Below, piece by piece: positions 51,850-61,797 of a DNA stretch of 64,000 nt. The position numbers and the translations under genes are program-made. The first letter of the stretch is position 1, and every line of letters starts with the position of its first letter. Origin of the DNA: Shinella sp. XGS7 (GTDB lineage Bacteria; Pseudomonadota; Gammaproteobacteria; Burkholderiales; Burkholderiaceae_C); contig NZ_CP084758.1 in NCBI RefSeq assembly GCF_020535565.1, positions 3,857,001 to 3,921,000 on the forward strand, in the 5' to 3' direction. A model generated the notes under the pieces. That model searched no databases. It was given only the letters and a program-made list of their open reading frames with translations, and was not told the DNA's origin.

Positions 51850-52556
51850 GGACGGACTCCTTGACTGGCCGGGTTCTTCTTGACGATGTGGATGGGCTGG
51901 GCCTGGCCCGGACGGTTCTGCCCCTGGCTGCTGCAACCGTCGAAAGCCGCCGGTTCCACCCAGCTTTCATCCAGCGATTCCTCCGCTGCGGCGGGCGCGG
52001 TCGGGGCCTGGGGCCGCTCGCCCGCCAGCTCCAGCACCGCCGCCAGGGCCGCGGCATAGGCCGACTGCTCGCGCTTGAGCAGGGCCGCATGGATGTTGTT
52101 GAGGATGTGGGCCATCTCGGCGAGGAAGCTCCGCGCCGTGGCCTCGGGCTGGGTGGAGGCGAACTCCAGCACGGCCGGCAGATAGTCGGGCAGCTCGCTG
52201 GCCTCGAAGAAGAGGCCGGCCTGCTCGTAGGTGCGGGCCAGATCCACCAGGGCCGGGCCGCGCTCGCGCGAATCGCCGTGCACATGCTCGAACAGGTGCA
52301 GGCTGGTGGCGCGGCCGCGGTCGAAGGTCTCGACATAGCGGGCCTGCACCTCATAGCGGTCACCACGCGCCAGTTGCAGCACCAGGCCCTCGATCTCGGC
52401 CAGGCTGGCGGAGGACAGGCTGCCCTGCTCGCGCAGCAGGGTCAGCAGCGCGGGCAGCGCCGCCAGCAGCTCCTCGCCGGGATAGTCCAGCAGGCGCGCC
52501 AGCACGCGGCAGCTCAGCGCGAAGGGGGATAGCGGTTTGCGCTCTTCTTGCATCAT
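51846..52556 (-). CDS. narJ: NarJ, nitrate reductase assembly chaperone
   Basis: A 236-aa TorD/DmsD-family chaperone that holds NarGH until the molybdenum cofactor is loaded. Recognisable regions are RVLARLLDYPGEELL, YVETFDRGRATSLHLFEHVHGDSRERG and PDYLPAVLEFAS. The C-terminal ~40 residues are a Gln/Pro-rich tail. The start codon choice is between two adjacent ATGs at 52556 and 52553; it lies 7 bases from the narH stop. Confidence 0.94.
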   Translation of the reverse strand: MMQEERKPLSPFALSCRVLARLLDYPGEELLAALPALLTLLREQGSLSSASLAEIEGLVLQLARGDRYEVQARYVETFDRGRATSLHLFEHVHGDSRERGPALVDLARTYEQAGLFFEASELPDYLPAVLEFASTQPEATARSFLAEMAHILNNIHAALLKREQSAYAAALAAVLELAGERPQAPTAPAAAEESLDESWVEPAAFDGCSSQGQNRPGQAQPIHIVKKNPASQGVRP

Positions 52557-52563
52557 GCGCTCC

Positions 52564-54087
52564 TCACACCGTGGTCTTGATCGGAATGGTCCGGCGCTGC
52601 TTGCCACCGAACAGGCTGGTTTCGCTCTGCCCCTCGGAGCAGCCGTTGCCGAAGCTGAAACCGCAGCCGCCGCGCAGGTCGTAGGCGTTCTCGGCGTACT
52701 CGCGGTGCGTGGTCGGGATGACGAAGCGGTCCTCGTAGTTGGCGATGGCCATGGTCTGGTACATGTCTTCCACCTGGTGGCGGCTGAGCTTCACCTGCTC
52801 CAGGGCCGCCAGGTTCTCCACGCCGTCCACATGTTTGCCGCGCTGGTAGGCGCGCATGGCCAGCATGCGCTCCAGGGCCTGCTCGACGGGCGCGACGTCG
52901 CCGGCCGTCAGCAGGTTCGCCAGGTACTGCACCGGGATGCGCAGCTGCTTGACGTCCGGGATCTCGCCGTTCACCCCGACCTGGCCCGCATGCGCCGCGG
53001 CGCTGATGGGCGAGAGCGGTGGCACATACCAGACCATGGGCAGGGTGCGGTACTCGGGGTGCAGGGGCAGGGCCACCTTCCAGTCCACCGCCATCTTGTA
53101 GACCGGGCTCTTGCGGGCGGACTCCAGCCAGGCCTCCGGCACGCCGTCGCGGCGCGCCTGCTCGATCACCGCCGGATCGTTCGGATCCAGGAAGATGTCG
53201 AGCTGGGCCGGGTAGAGGTCCTTGTCGTCCTTGACGCTGGCCGCGGCCTCGATGCGGTCGGCGTCGTAGAGCAGAACGCCCAGATAGCGGATGCGACCCA
53301 CGCAGGTCTCGGAGCAGACGGTGGGCTGGCCGGCCTCAATGCGCGGGTAGCAGAAGATGCACTTCTCGGCCTTGCCGCTCTGCCAGTTGTAGTAGATCTT
53401 TTTGTAGGGGCAGCCCGACACGCACATGCGCCAGCCGCGGCACTTGTCCTGGTCGATCAGCACGATGCCGTCCTCCTCGCGCTTGTAGATCGAGCCCGAG
53501 GGGCAGCTCGCGACGCAGGCCGGATTCAGGCAGTGCTCGCACAGCCTGGGCAGGTACATCATGAAGGTGTTCTCGAACTGGCCGTAGATGTCCTTCTGCA
53601 CATCATCGAAGTTCTTGTCCTTGGAGCGCTTGACGAACTCGCCCCCCAGGATCTCCTCCCAGTTCGGGCCCCATTCGATCTTCTCCATGCGCTGGCCGGT
53701 GATCAGGCTGCGCGGCCGCGCAGTGGGCGCCGCCTTGCTCTTGGGCGCCGACTGCAGGTGGTCGTAGTCGAAGGTGAAGGGCTCGTAGTAGTCGTCGATC
53801 TGCGGCAGGTGCGGATTGGCGAAGACCCGCATCAGCAGCTTCCACTTGCCGCCCTGGCGCGGCTCGATGCGGCCGTCGGGCAGGCGGTGCCAGCCCCCAT
53901 GCCACTTCTCCTGGTTCTCCCATTCCTTGGGATAGCCGATGCCGGGCTTGCTCTCCACATTGTTGAACCAGGCGTACTCGACGCCGGGGCGGTTGGTCCA
54001 GACGTTCTTGCAGGTGACCGAGCAGGTGTGGCAGCCGATGCACTTGTCCAGGTTCAGAACCATGCCGATTTGCGCGCGTACTTTCAT
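52564..54087 (-). CDS. narH: NarH, beta subunit of respiratory nitrate reductase
   Basis: A 507-aa iron-sulfur electron conduit. Cysteine groups are CIGCHTCSVTCKN, CEHCLNPACVASCPSG, CRGWRMCVSGCP (Trp in place of Cys gives the [3Fe-4S] cluster) and CIFCYPRIEAGQPTVCSETC. The ATG at 54087 overlaps the narG stop by 4 bases. Confidence 0.97.
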   Translation of the reverse strand: MKVRAQIGMVLNLDKCIGCHTCSVTCKNVWTNRPGVEYAWFNNVESKPGIGYPKEWENQEKWHGGWHRLPDGRIEPRQGGKWKLLMRVFANPHLPQIDDYYEPFTFDYDHLQSAPKSKAAPTARPRSLITGQRMEKIEWGPNWEEILGGEFVKRSKDKNFDDVQKDIYGQFENTFMMYLPRLCEHCLNPACVASCPSGSIYKREEDGIVLIDQDKCRGWRMCVSGCPYKKIYYNWQSGKAEKCIFCYPRIEAGQPTVCSETCVGRIRYLGVLLYDADRIEAAASVKDDKDLYPAQLDIFLDPNDPAVIEQARRDGVPEAWLESARKSPVYKMAVDWKVALPLHPEYRTLPMVWYVPPLSPISAAAHAGQVGVNGEIPDVKQLRIPVQYLANLLTAGDVAPVEQALERMLAMRAYQRGKHVDGVENLAALEQVKLSRHQVEDMYQTMAIANYEDRFVIPTTHREYAENAYDLRGGCGFSFGNGCSEGQSETSLFGGKQRRTIPIKTTV

Positions 54088-57000
54088 GCCGACACCTCCG
54101 TGCTTTCCTCATCCATCCAATCGACCTTGGCCATCTTGCGCACCAGCACGAACTCGTCGCGGTTGGTGCCTATGGTTCCGTAGTAGTTGAAGCCGTAGCT
54201 CAGCTGGGCGTAGCCGCCGATCATGTGCGTGGGCTTGGTGACGATGCGGGTCACCGAGTTGTGGATGCCGCCCCGCGTGCCGGTGATCTCGGAGCCCGGC
54301 GTGTTGATGATCTTCTCCTGCGAGTGGTACATCATGGTCATGCCTGGCTTCACCCGCTGCGAGACCACGGCCCGTGCCGCGATCGCGCCATTGGCGTTGT
54401 AGAGCTCGATCCAGTCGTTGTCCTCGATACCGGCCTCGCGGGCGTCCTGTTCCGACAGCCAGACCACCGAGCCGCCGCGGTTGAGCGTCAGCATCAGCAG
54501 GTTGTCGCTGTAGGTACTGTGGATGCCCCACTTCTGGTGCGGCGTGATGAAGTTCAGCGCCACGGCCTTGTGGCCGTTGGGCTTGAGGTTCTCCACCTCG
54601 GCGATCGTCTTCAGGTCCACCGGCGGCCGGTAGCTGGTGAAGCCCTCGCCGAAGGCCTGCATCCAGGGGTGATCCTGGTAGAACTGCTGGCGGCCGGTGA
54701 GGGTGCGCCATGGGATCAGTTCATGCACATTGGTGTAGCCGGCGTTGTAGGAGACCTTCTCGCTCTCCAGGCCCGACCAGGTGGGCGAGCTGATGATCTT
54801 GCGAGGCTGCGCCTGGATGTCGCGGAAGCGGATCTTCTCGTCCTCGCGATGCAGGGCCAGGTGGGCATGCTCGCGGCCGGTCTGCTTGCTGAGAGCATCC
54901 CAGGCCTTGACCGCCACATGGCCGTTGGTCTCGGGCGCCAGCTGCAGCACCACCTCGGTGGCGTCGATATCGCTCTCGATCTTCGGCATGCCCTGCGTCA
55001 CGCCCGCTTCGCGGACGCGGCCGTTCAGATCACCGAGCTGCTCGACCTCGGTCTTGGTGTCCCAGCCTATGCCCTTGCCGCCATTGCCCAGCTTGTTCAG
55101 CAGCGGACCCAGGGCGGTGAAGCGCTTGTAGAGGTTCGGGTAGTCGCGCTCGACCACGGCCATCTGCGGCGCGGTCTTGCCTGGGATCAGCTCGCACTCG
55201 CCCTTCTTCCATTCCTTGACGCCAAAGGGCTGGGCCAGCTCGGCCGGGCTGTCGTGCATCAGCGGGCTCAGCACCAGCTCCTTCTCGACACCCAGATGCC
55301 CCACGCAGAGCTCGCTGAAGCTCTTGGCGAAACCCTTGTAGATCTCCCAGTCGCTCCTGGCCTGCCAGGCGGGATCCACCGCCGTGGAGAGCGGATGGAT
55401 GAAGGGATGCATATCGCTGGTGTTGAGGTCGTTCTTCTCATACCAGGTGGCTGTGGGCAGCACGATGTCCGAGTACAGGCAGGTCGTGCTCATGCGGAAG
55501 TCCAGCGTGACCAGCAGGTCCAGCTTGCCTTCCGGCGCCTTGGCATGCCACTCCACCTCCTGTGGCTTGGCATCGTTGGGGCCGAGGTCCTTGCCCTGCA
55601 CGCCGTGGGTGGTGCCCAGCAGGTGCTTGAGGAAGTACTCATGGCCCTTGCCCGAGGAGCCCAGGATGTTGGAGCGCCAGACGAACATATTGCGAGGCCA
55701 GTTGCCCGGATGGTCCGGGTCCTCGCAGCTCATGCGCAGCGAGCCGTCTTTCAGGCCCTTGACCGCAAAGTCCTTGGCATCCACGCCGGCCGCCTGGGCC
55801 TGCTTGACCAGGGTGATGGGATTGGTCTGGAGCTGGGGAGCGCTGGGCAGCCAGCCCATGCGCTCGGCGCGCACGTTGTAGTCGATCAGGCTGCCGCCGA
55901 ACTTCTTCTTGTCGGCCAGTGGCGAGAGCACCTCGGACACGTCCAGCTTCTCGTAGCGCCACTGGTCGGTGTGGGCGTAGAAGAAGCTCGTCGAGTTCAT
56001 CTGGCGCGGCGGGCGTATCCAGTCCAGCGCGAAGGCCAGCGCCGTCCAGCCGGTCTGCGGGCGCAGCTTCTCCTGGCCCACGTAGTGCGCCCAGCCGCCG
56101 CCGCTCTGGCCTATGCAGCCGCACATCATCAGCAGGTTGATGATGCCGCGGTAGTTCATGTCGCAGTGGTACCAGTGATTCATGGCCGCGCCGATGATCA
56201 CCATGGACTTGCCGCGGGTCTTGTCGGCGTTGTCGGCGAACTGGCGGGCCACGGTGGCGATCTGCTCGCGCGGCACGCCGGTGATGTGCTCGGCCCAGGC
56301 CGGGGTGTAGGGCTTGTTCTCGTCGTAGCTGGCGGGCGAGTCATCGCCTAGGCCGCGATCCACGCCGTACTGAGCCACCTGCAGGTCGAAGACCGTGGCC
56401 ACCAGCACCTCCTCGGCGTCCTCGTGCTTGCCCAGCTTGAGGCGCACGGCCGGCACGCGGCGCAGGATCACGTCCTGCTGCTTGTTGGCCGTGAAGTGCG
56501 GCGTCTCCACACCGCCGAAGTAGGGGAAACCGACCTCGACCAACTCGTGCGCCTGCGCCTCGCCCTCCAGCGCGCTGAGCCTGAGCTTCACATCGGATCC
56601 GGCATTGGCTTCCTTGCTCTCCAGGTTCCACTTGCCCTCGTCCTCGCGGCCGTTCGGGCCCCAGCGGAAGCCGATGGATCCGTTGGGCACCACGACCTTG
56701 CCCTGGGCGTCGAAGGCCAGGGTCTTCCACTCGGGGTTGTTGGCCTGGTGCAGCTTGGCACCGAACTCGCTGGCGCGCAGATAGTGGTCGGGCACCAGGA
56801 TCTCGCGGCCATCGGCGCCGGTCTGCTTCTTCAGCCGCACGATCATGGGCAGATCGGTGTAGCGGCGCGCATAGTCATCGAAGTAGGCCGAGCGCCCTGC
56901 CCCGCCATCCTTGAAGAAGAACTCCTTCAGCACCACATGGCCCATGGCCATGGCCAGGGCGGCATCCGTGCCCTGCTTGGGGTGCAGCCAGAGGTCGGCC

Positions 57001-57872
57001 AGCTTGGAGATCTCGGCGTAGTCCGGCGTGATCGCCACCGTCTTGGCGCCCTTGTAGCGCACCTCGGTGAAGAAGTGGGCATCCGGCGTGCGCGTCTGCG
57101 GCACGTTGGAACCCCAGGCGATGATGAAGGTCGAGTTGTACCAGTCGGCGCTCTCGGGCACGTCGGTCTGCTCGCCCCAGATCATCGGGCTGGCCGGCGG
57201 CAGGTCGCAGTACCAGTCGTAGAAGCTCATGCAGACGCCGCCCAGCAGGCTCAGGTAGCGGCTGCCGGCAGCGTAGGAAATCATCGACATGGCCGGGATC
57301 GGCGAGAAGCCGATCACGCGGTCGGGGCCGTGCTTCTTGATGGTGTAGATATTGGCCGAGGCGATGATCTCGTTGACCTCGTCCCAGCTCGATCGCACGA
57401 AGCCGCCCAGGCCTCGGTCCTTCTGCCATTCGCGGCGCGCTTCCGTGTTCTCGACGATATTGGCCCAGGCATCGACCGGTGTTTTGGCCACGGCGCGGGC
57501 GGCACGCCAGTGCTTGAGCAGGGAGCCGCGCACCATCGGGTACTTCACCCGGTTGGCGCTGTAGAGGTACCAGCTGTAGGACGCCCCGCGGGCACAGCCG
57601 CGCGGCTCATGGTTGGGCAGGTCCGGGCGGGTGCGCGGGTAGTCGGTCTGCTGGGTTTCCCAGGTGACGATGCCGCCCTTGACGTAGATCTTCCACGAGC
57701 AGGACCCGGTGCAGTTGGTGCCGTGGGTGGAGCGCACGATCTTGTCGTGCGACCAGCGGTTGCGGTAGGCGTCTTCCCAGGTGCGATCCTCCGCCGTGCT
57801 GCGGCCGTGGCCGCTGGCGAAGTCTTCCTTGGGTTGAGCGAAGTAGCTCAGTCGGTCGAGAAAATGACTCAT
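54084..57872 (-). CDS. narG: NarG, catalytic subunit of respiratory nitrate reductase
   Basis: A 1262-aa molybdopterin enzyme on the inner face of the membrane reducing nitrate to nitrite. The N-terminal FS0 cluster motif is STHGTNCTGSCSW with the unusual His ligand. The Mo-binding Asp region is SADWYNSTFIIAWGSNVPQTRTPD. The C-terminal dinucleotide-binding domain ends near FVLVRKMAKVDWMDE. ATG at 57872 (MSHFLDRLSYF) is the family start. Confidence 0.98.
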   Translation of the reverse strand: MSHFLDRLSYFAQPKEDFASGHGRSTAEDRTWEDAYRNRWSHDKIVRSTHGTNCTGSCSWKIYVKGGIVTWETQQTDYPRTRPDLPNHEPRGCARGASYSWYLYSANRVKYPMVRGSLLKHWRAARAVAKTPVDAWANIVENTEARREWQKDRGLGGFVRSSWDEVNEIIASANIYTIKKHGPDRVIGFSPIPAMSMISYAAGSRYLSLLGGVCMSFYDWYCDLPPASPMIWGEQTDVPESADWYNSTFIIAWGSNVPQTRTPDAHFFTEVRYKGAKTVAITPDYAEISKLADLWLHPKQGTDAALAMAMGHVVLKEFFFKDGGAGRSAYFDDYARRYTDLPMIVRLKKQTGADGREILVPDHYLRASEFGAKLHQANNPEWKTLAFDAQGKVVVPNGSIGFRWGPNGREDEGKWNLESKEANAGSDVKLRLSALEGEAQAHELVEVGFPYFGGVETPHFTANKQQDVILRRVPAVRLKLGKHEDAEEVLVATVFDLQVAQYGVDRGLGDDSPASYDENKPYTPAWAEHITGVPREQIATVARQFADNADKTRGKSMVIIGAAMNHWYHCDMNYRGIINLLMMCGCIGQSGGGWAHYVGQEKLRPQTGWTALAFALDWIRPPRQMNSTSFFYAHTDQWRYEKLDVSEVLSPLADKKKFGGSLIDYNVRAERMGWLPSAPQLQTNPITLVKQAQAAGVDAKDFAVKGLKDGSLRMSCEDPDHPGNWPRNMFVWRSNILGSSGKGHEYFLKHLLGTTHGVQGKDLGPNDAKPQEVEWHAKAPEGKLDLLVTLDFRMSTTCLYSDIVLPTATWYEKNDLNTSDMHPFIHPLSTAVDPAWQARSDWEIYKGFAKSFSELCVGHLGVEKELVLSPLMHDSPAELAQPFGVKEWKKGECELIPGKTAPQMAVVERDYPNLYKRFTALGPLLNKLGNGGKGIGWDTKTEVEQLGDLNGRVREAGVTQGMPKIESDIDATEVVLQLAPETNGHVAVKAWDALSKQTGREHAHLALHREDEKIRFRDIQAQPRKIISSPTWSGLESEKVSYNAGYTNVHELIPWRTLTGRQQFYQDHPWMQAFGEGFTSYRPPVDLKTIAEVENLKPNGHKAVALNFITPHQKWGIHSTYSDNLLMLTLNRGGSVVWLSEQDAREAGIEDNDWIELYNANGAIAARAVVSQRVKPGMTMMYHSQEKIINTPGSEITGTRGGIHNSVTRIVTKPTHMIGGYAQLSYGFNYYGTIGTNRDEFVLVRKMAKVDWMDEESTEVSA

Positions 57873-57895
57873 GGTGGGTCCTCGAGGTATCGGGT

Positions 57896-59557
57896 TCAGG
57901 GGTTCTTGATCTCGGCGCCGCGGCGCAGATAGAACCACCAGTTCAGGACAAGGCAGACGGCGTAGAACACGGCGAAGCCATAGAAGGCGGTCTGGGGCGT
58001 GCCGGCCTTGACCTGCTGGCCGATCAGCACCGGGGCGATGAAGGCGCCGTAGGCGGCCACGGCCGAGGTCCAGCCCAGCACCGGGCCGGCCTGTTGACGG
58101 TCGAAGATCACGCCCACGCTGCGGAAGGTGGAGCCGTTGCCCACGCCGCTGGCGGCGAAGAGCAGCACCATCAGCGCCATGAAGGTCGGGAAATGCTGCT
58201 CCGGCGTGGCCGAGCCATAGGCCTGCATCAGCACATGGCCCACGGCGGCCGAGGCCACGACCATCACGGCCGAGATGATCTGGGTGACGATGGAGCCGCC
58301 CACCTTGTCCGAGATCCAGCCGCCTATGGGCCGCACGGCGGCACCGACGAAGGGGCCGATCCAGGCCCAGGTCAGGGCCGAGGGGGCGTTGGGGTTCTTC
58401 AGCGTGTGCTGCAGCACGCCATTCGCGTCCGGCACGTGCTGGAAGCCGAAGATCACCGTGATCGCCAGCGGCAGGGCCATCGAGAAGCCGATGAAGCTGC
58501 CGAAGGTCACCACATAGAGCGCGGTCATGCTCCAGGTGTGCTTGTTGGAGAAGATGGCGAACTGCTTGGCCACGTTCTCGCGCATCTCACCGAAGGCGGC
58601 CAGGCGCATCACGGCCAGGGCCGCGATGATGTCCAGCGGGATCGCCACCCACATATTCAGCAGACCCAGGCCGGTGGGCGCCGGCAGGTAGATGTAGAGC
58701 ATCCCGATGGAGGGGATGAAGGCCAGCGAGTAGAGATAGGTGATCTTGAGGAAGGCCGTGATCGGCGAGCCGGCCTTGGGCGTGACCGACTTCAGGTTGT
58801 TCATGCCGAACCAGCACAGGAGGGACAGCGGCACCAGGGACAGCACCCAGGCGAAGCCGGCGTTCTGTATCCAGGTGGGGGTGCCTGCCTTGATCTTGCC
58901 GAAGATCCAGCCGCTGTCCTTGACCAGCACCATGGGCTCGCCGCCCAGGCCCAGCCAGCCAAACAGGCTGACCGTCATCACCAGCGGAATCACGATCTGC
59001 ATGGTGGTGACGCCGAAGTTGCCCAGGCCGGCGTTCAGACCCAGGGCCGTGCCCTGCAGGCGCTTGGGGAAGAAGGTGCTGATGTTCGACATCGACGACG
59101 CGAAGTTGCCGCCGCCCACGCCGGACCACAGCGCCATCAGCTGGAAGACCCACAAGGGCCATTCCGGATGCTGCAGCGCCACGCCGGTCCCCACGGCCGG
59201 CGCCAGCAGCATGGCCGTGGTCAGGAAGATGGTGTTGCGGCCGCCGGCCATGCGGATCAGGAAGCTGGCCGGGATGCGCATGGTGGCGCCCGAGATGCCG
59301 GCAATGGCGGTCAGCGTGAAGAGCTCGGCCTGGCTGAACGGAAAGCCCAGGTTCAGCATCTGCACGGTGATGATGCCCCACATGCCCCAGACGGCGAAGC
59401 CGCACAGCAGGGCCGGGATCGAGAGCCAGAGATTTCGGTAGGCAATGCGCTTGCCGGTGCTGGCCCAGAACTGCTCGTCCTCGGGACGCCAGTCCGTGAT
59501 GTCGGCGCCCTGCCGCGTGGCGGCGTGCAGTCCGACCGGGGTGCATGTCGTGTTCAT
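57896..59557 (-). CDS. narK2: NarK2-type nitrate/nitrite transporter
   Basis: A 553-aa MFS carrier with 12 helices. The nitrate signatures appear as GVGGGNFASSMSNISTFFPKRLQGTALGLNAGLGNFGV and, near the end, GNGSTFRSVGVIF. An N-terminal 40-residue tail with DWRPEDEQFW precedes helix 1. It lies 12 bases after narK1, a pair which in some denitrifiers is fused in one protein; it is probably a nitrate/nitrite antiporter. narG follows. Confidence 0.93.
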   Translation of the reverse strand: MNTTCTPVGLHAATRQGADITDWRPEDEQFWASTGKRIAYRNLWLSIPALLCGFAVWGMWGIITVQMLNLGFPFSQAELFTLTAIAGISGATMRIPASFLIRMAGGRNTIFLTTAMLLAPAVGTGVALQHPEWPLWVFQLMALWSGVGGGNFASSMSNISTFFPKRLQGTALGLNAGLGNFGVTTMQIVIPLVMTVSLFGWLGLGGEPMVLVKDSGWIFGKIKAGTPTWIQNAGFAWVLSLVPLSLLCWFGMNNLKSVTPKAGSPITAFLKITYLYSLAFIPSIGMLYIYLPAPTGLGLLNMWVAIPLDIIAALAVMRLAAFGEMRENVAKQFAIFSNKHTWSMTALYVVTFGSFIGFSMALPLAITVIFGFQHVPDANGVLQHTLKNPNAPSALTWAWIGPFVGAAVRPIGGWISDKVGGSIVTQIISAVMVVASAAVGHVLMQAYGSATPEQHFPTFMALMVLLFAASGVGNGSTFRSVGVIFDRQQAGPVLGWTSAVAAYGAFIAPVLIGQQVKAGTPQTAFYGFAVFYAVCLVLNWWFYLRRGAEIKNP

Positions 59558-59569
59558 CGATTGACTCCT

Positions 59570-60862
59570 TCAGCGGGCGGCCTGGCGCGCGATGGGCGAG
59601 GCCGGTGCGTTGCTGCCCATCAGCTCGGTCTTGCGCACCTCGGTCCAGTACATCCAGATCAGCGAGACCCAGACCACGCCGTACATCAGCATGAAGGCGC
59701 TGGAACGGATGCCGGTCAGGTCCATCAGCGCGCCGAACATGATTGGCAGCACAAAGCCGCCCAGGCCGCCGGCCAGGCCCACGATGCCGCTGATGGCGCC
59801 GATGTTCTGGCCGTAGTCGTCGCTGATGTACTTGAAGACGCTGGCCTTGCCGAAGGCGAAGGCCACGCCCAACACGGCCAGCAAGGTGGTGAAGGCATAG
59901 ACGTCCAGACCGATGTGGAAGGTCCGGGCGCCGTTGACCGTCTGCACCGTGAAATCGGTCTGCGGATAGGAGAGGATGAACAGGCAGATCCAGCTCACCC
60001 ACATCACCCACCAGGTGACGCTGTGCGCACCGTACTTGTCCGAGAGCCAGCCGCCGATGGCGCGCAGCACACCGCCGGGCAGGGAGAAGCAGGCGGCCAG
60101 CAGGGCGGCCACGCGGATGTCCAGGCCGTACTCGCCCACGTAGTACTGCACCATCCACAGGGAGAGGGCCACGTAGCCGCCGAACACGATGCTGTAGTAC
60201 TGGCAGTACTTGAGCACCTTGGGATCCTTGAGCGCCTTGAGCTGCTCGGCGAAGCTTGCCTTGCTGGCCACCACATGGCGCTCGTCATGCGCGCTGAACA
60301 GCCAGAACAGGATGGCCGTGCCAAGCAGGATGGCCGCGTAGACCTGGGGCACCATCACCCAGCCGAAGGCCACGACGAGGGCCGGGGCTACAAACTTGTT
60401 GACCGCCGCGCCCGAGTTGCCGGCGCCGAACACGCCCATCGCGAAACCCTGCCGGTTCTTCGGGAACCAGCGCGCCACGTAGGGCGTGCCCACCGAGAAA
60501 GAGCCACCCGCCAGGCCGACGAAGAGGCCGATGGTGAGGAACTGCCAGTAGGCCGTGGCATAGCTCATCAGCCAGATAGGGATCACGCAGCAGAGCATCA
60601 GCGTGAAGAACACGATGCGGCCGCCGAAGCGGTCGGTCCAGATACCGAGCGGCACGCGGATCAGCGAGCCGGTCAGCACTGGCATCGCGGTCAGCAGGCC
60701 GAACTCGGTGGCGTTCAGGCCCAGCTGCTTCTTGATCGGAATGCCGATGACGCCGAACATCATCCAGACCATGAAGCACACCGTGAAGGCCAAGGTGCTG
60801 ACGATCAGGACGGACAAGGACCGGCCGCTGGCGGGCTGCGAGGCACTCGAACTGGAGGACAT
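59570..60862 (-). CDS. narK1: NarK1-type nitrate transporter
   Basis: A 430-aa MFS carrier with 12 helices. Motifs are GIPIKKQLGLNATEFGLLTAMPVLTGSLIRVPLG and GLAGGSFSVGTPYVARWFPKNRQGFAMGVFGAGNSGA, typical of NarK1 nitrate/proton symporters. ATG at 60862 has GGGAGC upstream. First gene of the nar transport and reductase unit; narL ends 228 bases upstream. Confidence 0.93.
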   Translation of the reverse strand: MSSSSSASQPASGRSLSVLIVSTLAFTVCFMVWMMFGVIGIPIKKQLGLNATEFGLLTAMPVLTGSLIRVPLGIWTDRFGGRIVFFTLMLCCVIPIWLMSYATAYWQFLTIGLFVGLAGGSFSVGTPYVARWFPKNRQGFAMGVFGAGNSGAAVNKFVAPALVVAFGWVMVPQVYAAILLGTAILFWLFSAHDERHVVASKASFAEQLKALKDPKVLKYCQYYSIVFGGYVALSLWMVQYYVGEYGLDIRVAALLAACFSLPGGVLRAIGGWLSDKYGAHSVTWWVMWVSWICLFILSYPQTDFTVQTVNGARTFHIGLDVYAFTTLLAVLGVAFAFGKASVFKYISDDYGQNIGAISGIVGLAGGLGGFVLPIMFGALMDLTGIRSSAFMLMYGVVWVSLIWMYWTEVRKTELMGSNAPASPIARQAAR

Positions 60863-61089
60863 GGCTTGCGCTCCCAGGCTGCTTGTGAACTTGCAGTCAC
60901 TGTAGGAAGCGCCGGACGCGCTGTGCATCCACCAAGGGTCGATGCCCGCCGCGCAGAAGGACTAGGCCGCCACAGGCGGTGGTAGTTCTGAAGGAGTAGC
61001 GCCACGCCCCGCTGTGGCGCGCTTGCGGCAGATCAAGCCGGCAGACCCAGGCCCGGTGCAACGATGGCAGGGCCGCCGCAAGTATCGGG
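60863..61089. promoter_or_regulatory. intergenic region before narK1 with Fnr-like half-site
   Basis: TTGCG-GCAG-ATCAA at 61023-61036 has one perfect half-site but is 160 bp from the narK1 ATG. A single NarL-type heptamer, TACTCCT, lies on the minus strand at 60992-60998. This gap is the natural place for the narK promoter, though no clear -10 is seen. Confidence 0.35.
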
Positions 61090-61797
61090 TCAGGCGGCGG
61101 ACCGGGGGTTGCCCAGTCCGCGCTCACTGCCCCACACCGCCACCTGCACGCGGGAGCTCAGCTTCAGCTTGCGCAGGATGTGCTGCACATGGATCTTGAC
61201 CGTGCTCTCGGCAATGCTGAGCGCGCGCGCGATCTCCTTGTTGCTGGCGCCCAGGGTCAGCTCCCGCAGGATCTCCAGCTCGCGCGGGGACAGCAAGGCC
61301 AGCTCCGCATCGGGTGCCGCTTCGGCGGCCTCGACGGGCCCGGCCGGAGCCGCCCCGCCGGCGGGGCCGCGCAGCACATTGAGCAGCTTGTGGCTCATCT
61401 CGGGGCTGATCACCGACTCGCCCCGCATCGTGCGTATCAGCGCCGCTGCCAGCTCGTCGCCGTCGGCGGTCTTGAGCAGATAGCCCTGGGCCCCGTGCCG
61501 CAGAGCCGCGGCCAGATCCTGCTCGTCCTCGCTGACCGTCAGCATCAGCACGCGCAGCTCGGGCAGCTCCTGCCTCAGCGTGGGCAGCAGGGCAATGCCG
61601 CTGACGCCGGGCATATGGTTGTCCAGCAGTATCAGATCGGGTTTCAGGCCGTGGGCCAGCCGTATCGCCTCACTGGCGTCGGCGGCGTCGCCCACCACCT
61701 CCACGGCGGGCTCCTGCTTCAGCAGCGCAATCAGGCCGCGCCGAAACAACGTGTGGTCATCAACCACCAGCACGCGTATGCACAGGGGCAGGCTCAT
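61090..61797 (-). CDS. narL: NarL, nitrate/nitrite response regulator
   Basis: A 235-aa two-component regulator. Receiver domain with VDDHTLFRRG and phospho-acceptor in LILLDNHMPG, an Ala/Gly/Pro-rich linker, and LuxR/NarL-type helix-turn-helix (SPRELEILRELTLGASNKEIARALSIAESTVKIHVQHIL). ATG overlaps narX by 4 bases, with AAGGAGG upstream. Its partner is NarX, and likely targets are narK and narG. Confidence 0.95.
   Translation of the reverse strand: MSLPLCIRVLVVDDHTLFRRGLIALLKQEPAVEVVGDAADASEAIRLAHGLKPDLILLDNHMPGVSGIALLPTLRQELPELRVLMLTVSEDEQDLAAALRHGAQGYLLKTADGDELAAALIRTMRGESVISPEMSHKLLNVLRGPAGGAAPAGPVEAAEAAPDAELALLSPRELEILRELTLGASNKEIARALSIAESTVKIHVQHILRKLKLSSRVQVAVWGSERGLGNPRSAA

Noticed and set aside
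58094-60985. 963-codon open frame opposite narK1/narK2
   Set aside because: Composition is His/Gln/Gly/Arg-rich shadow of hydrophobic transporter codons; both transporters are clearly real.
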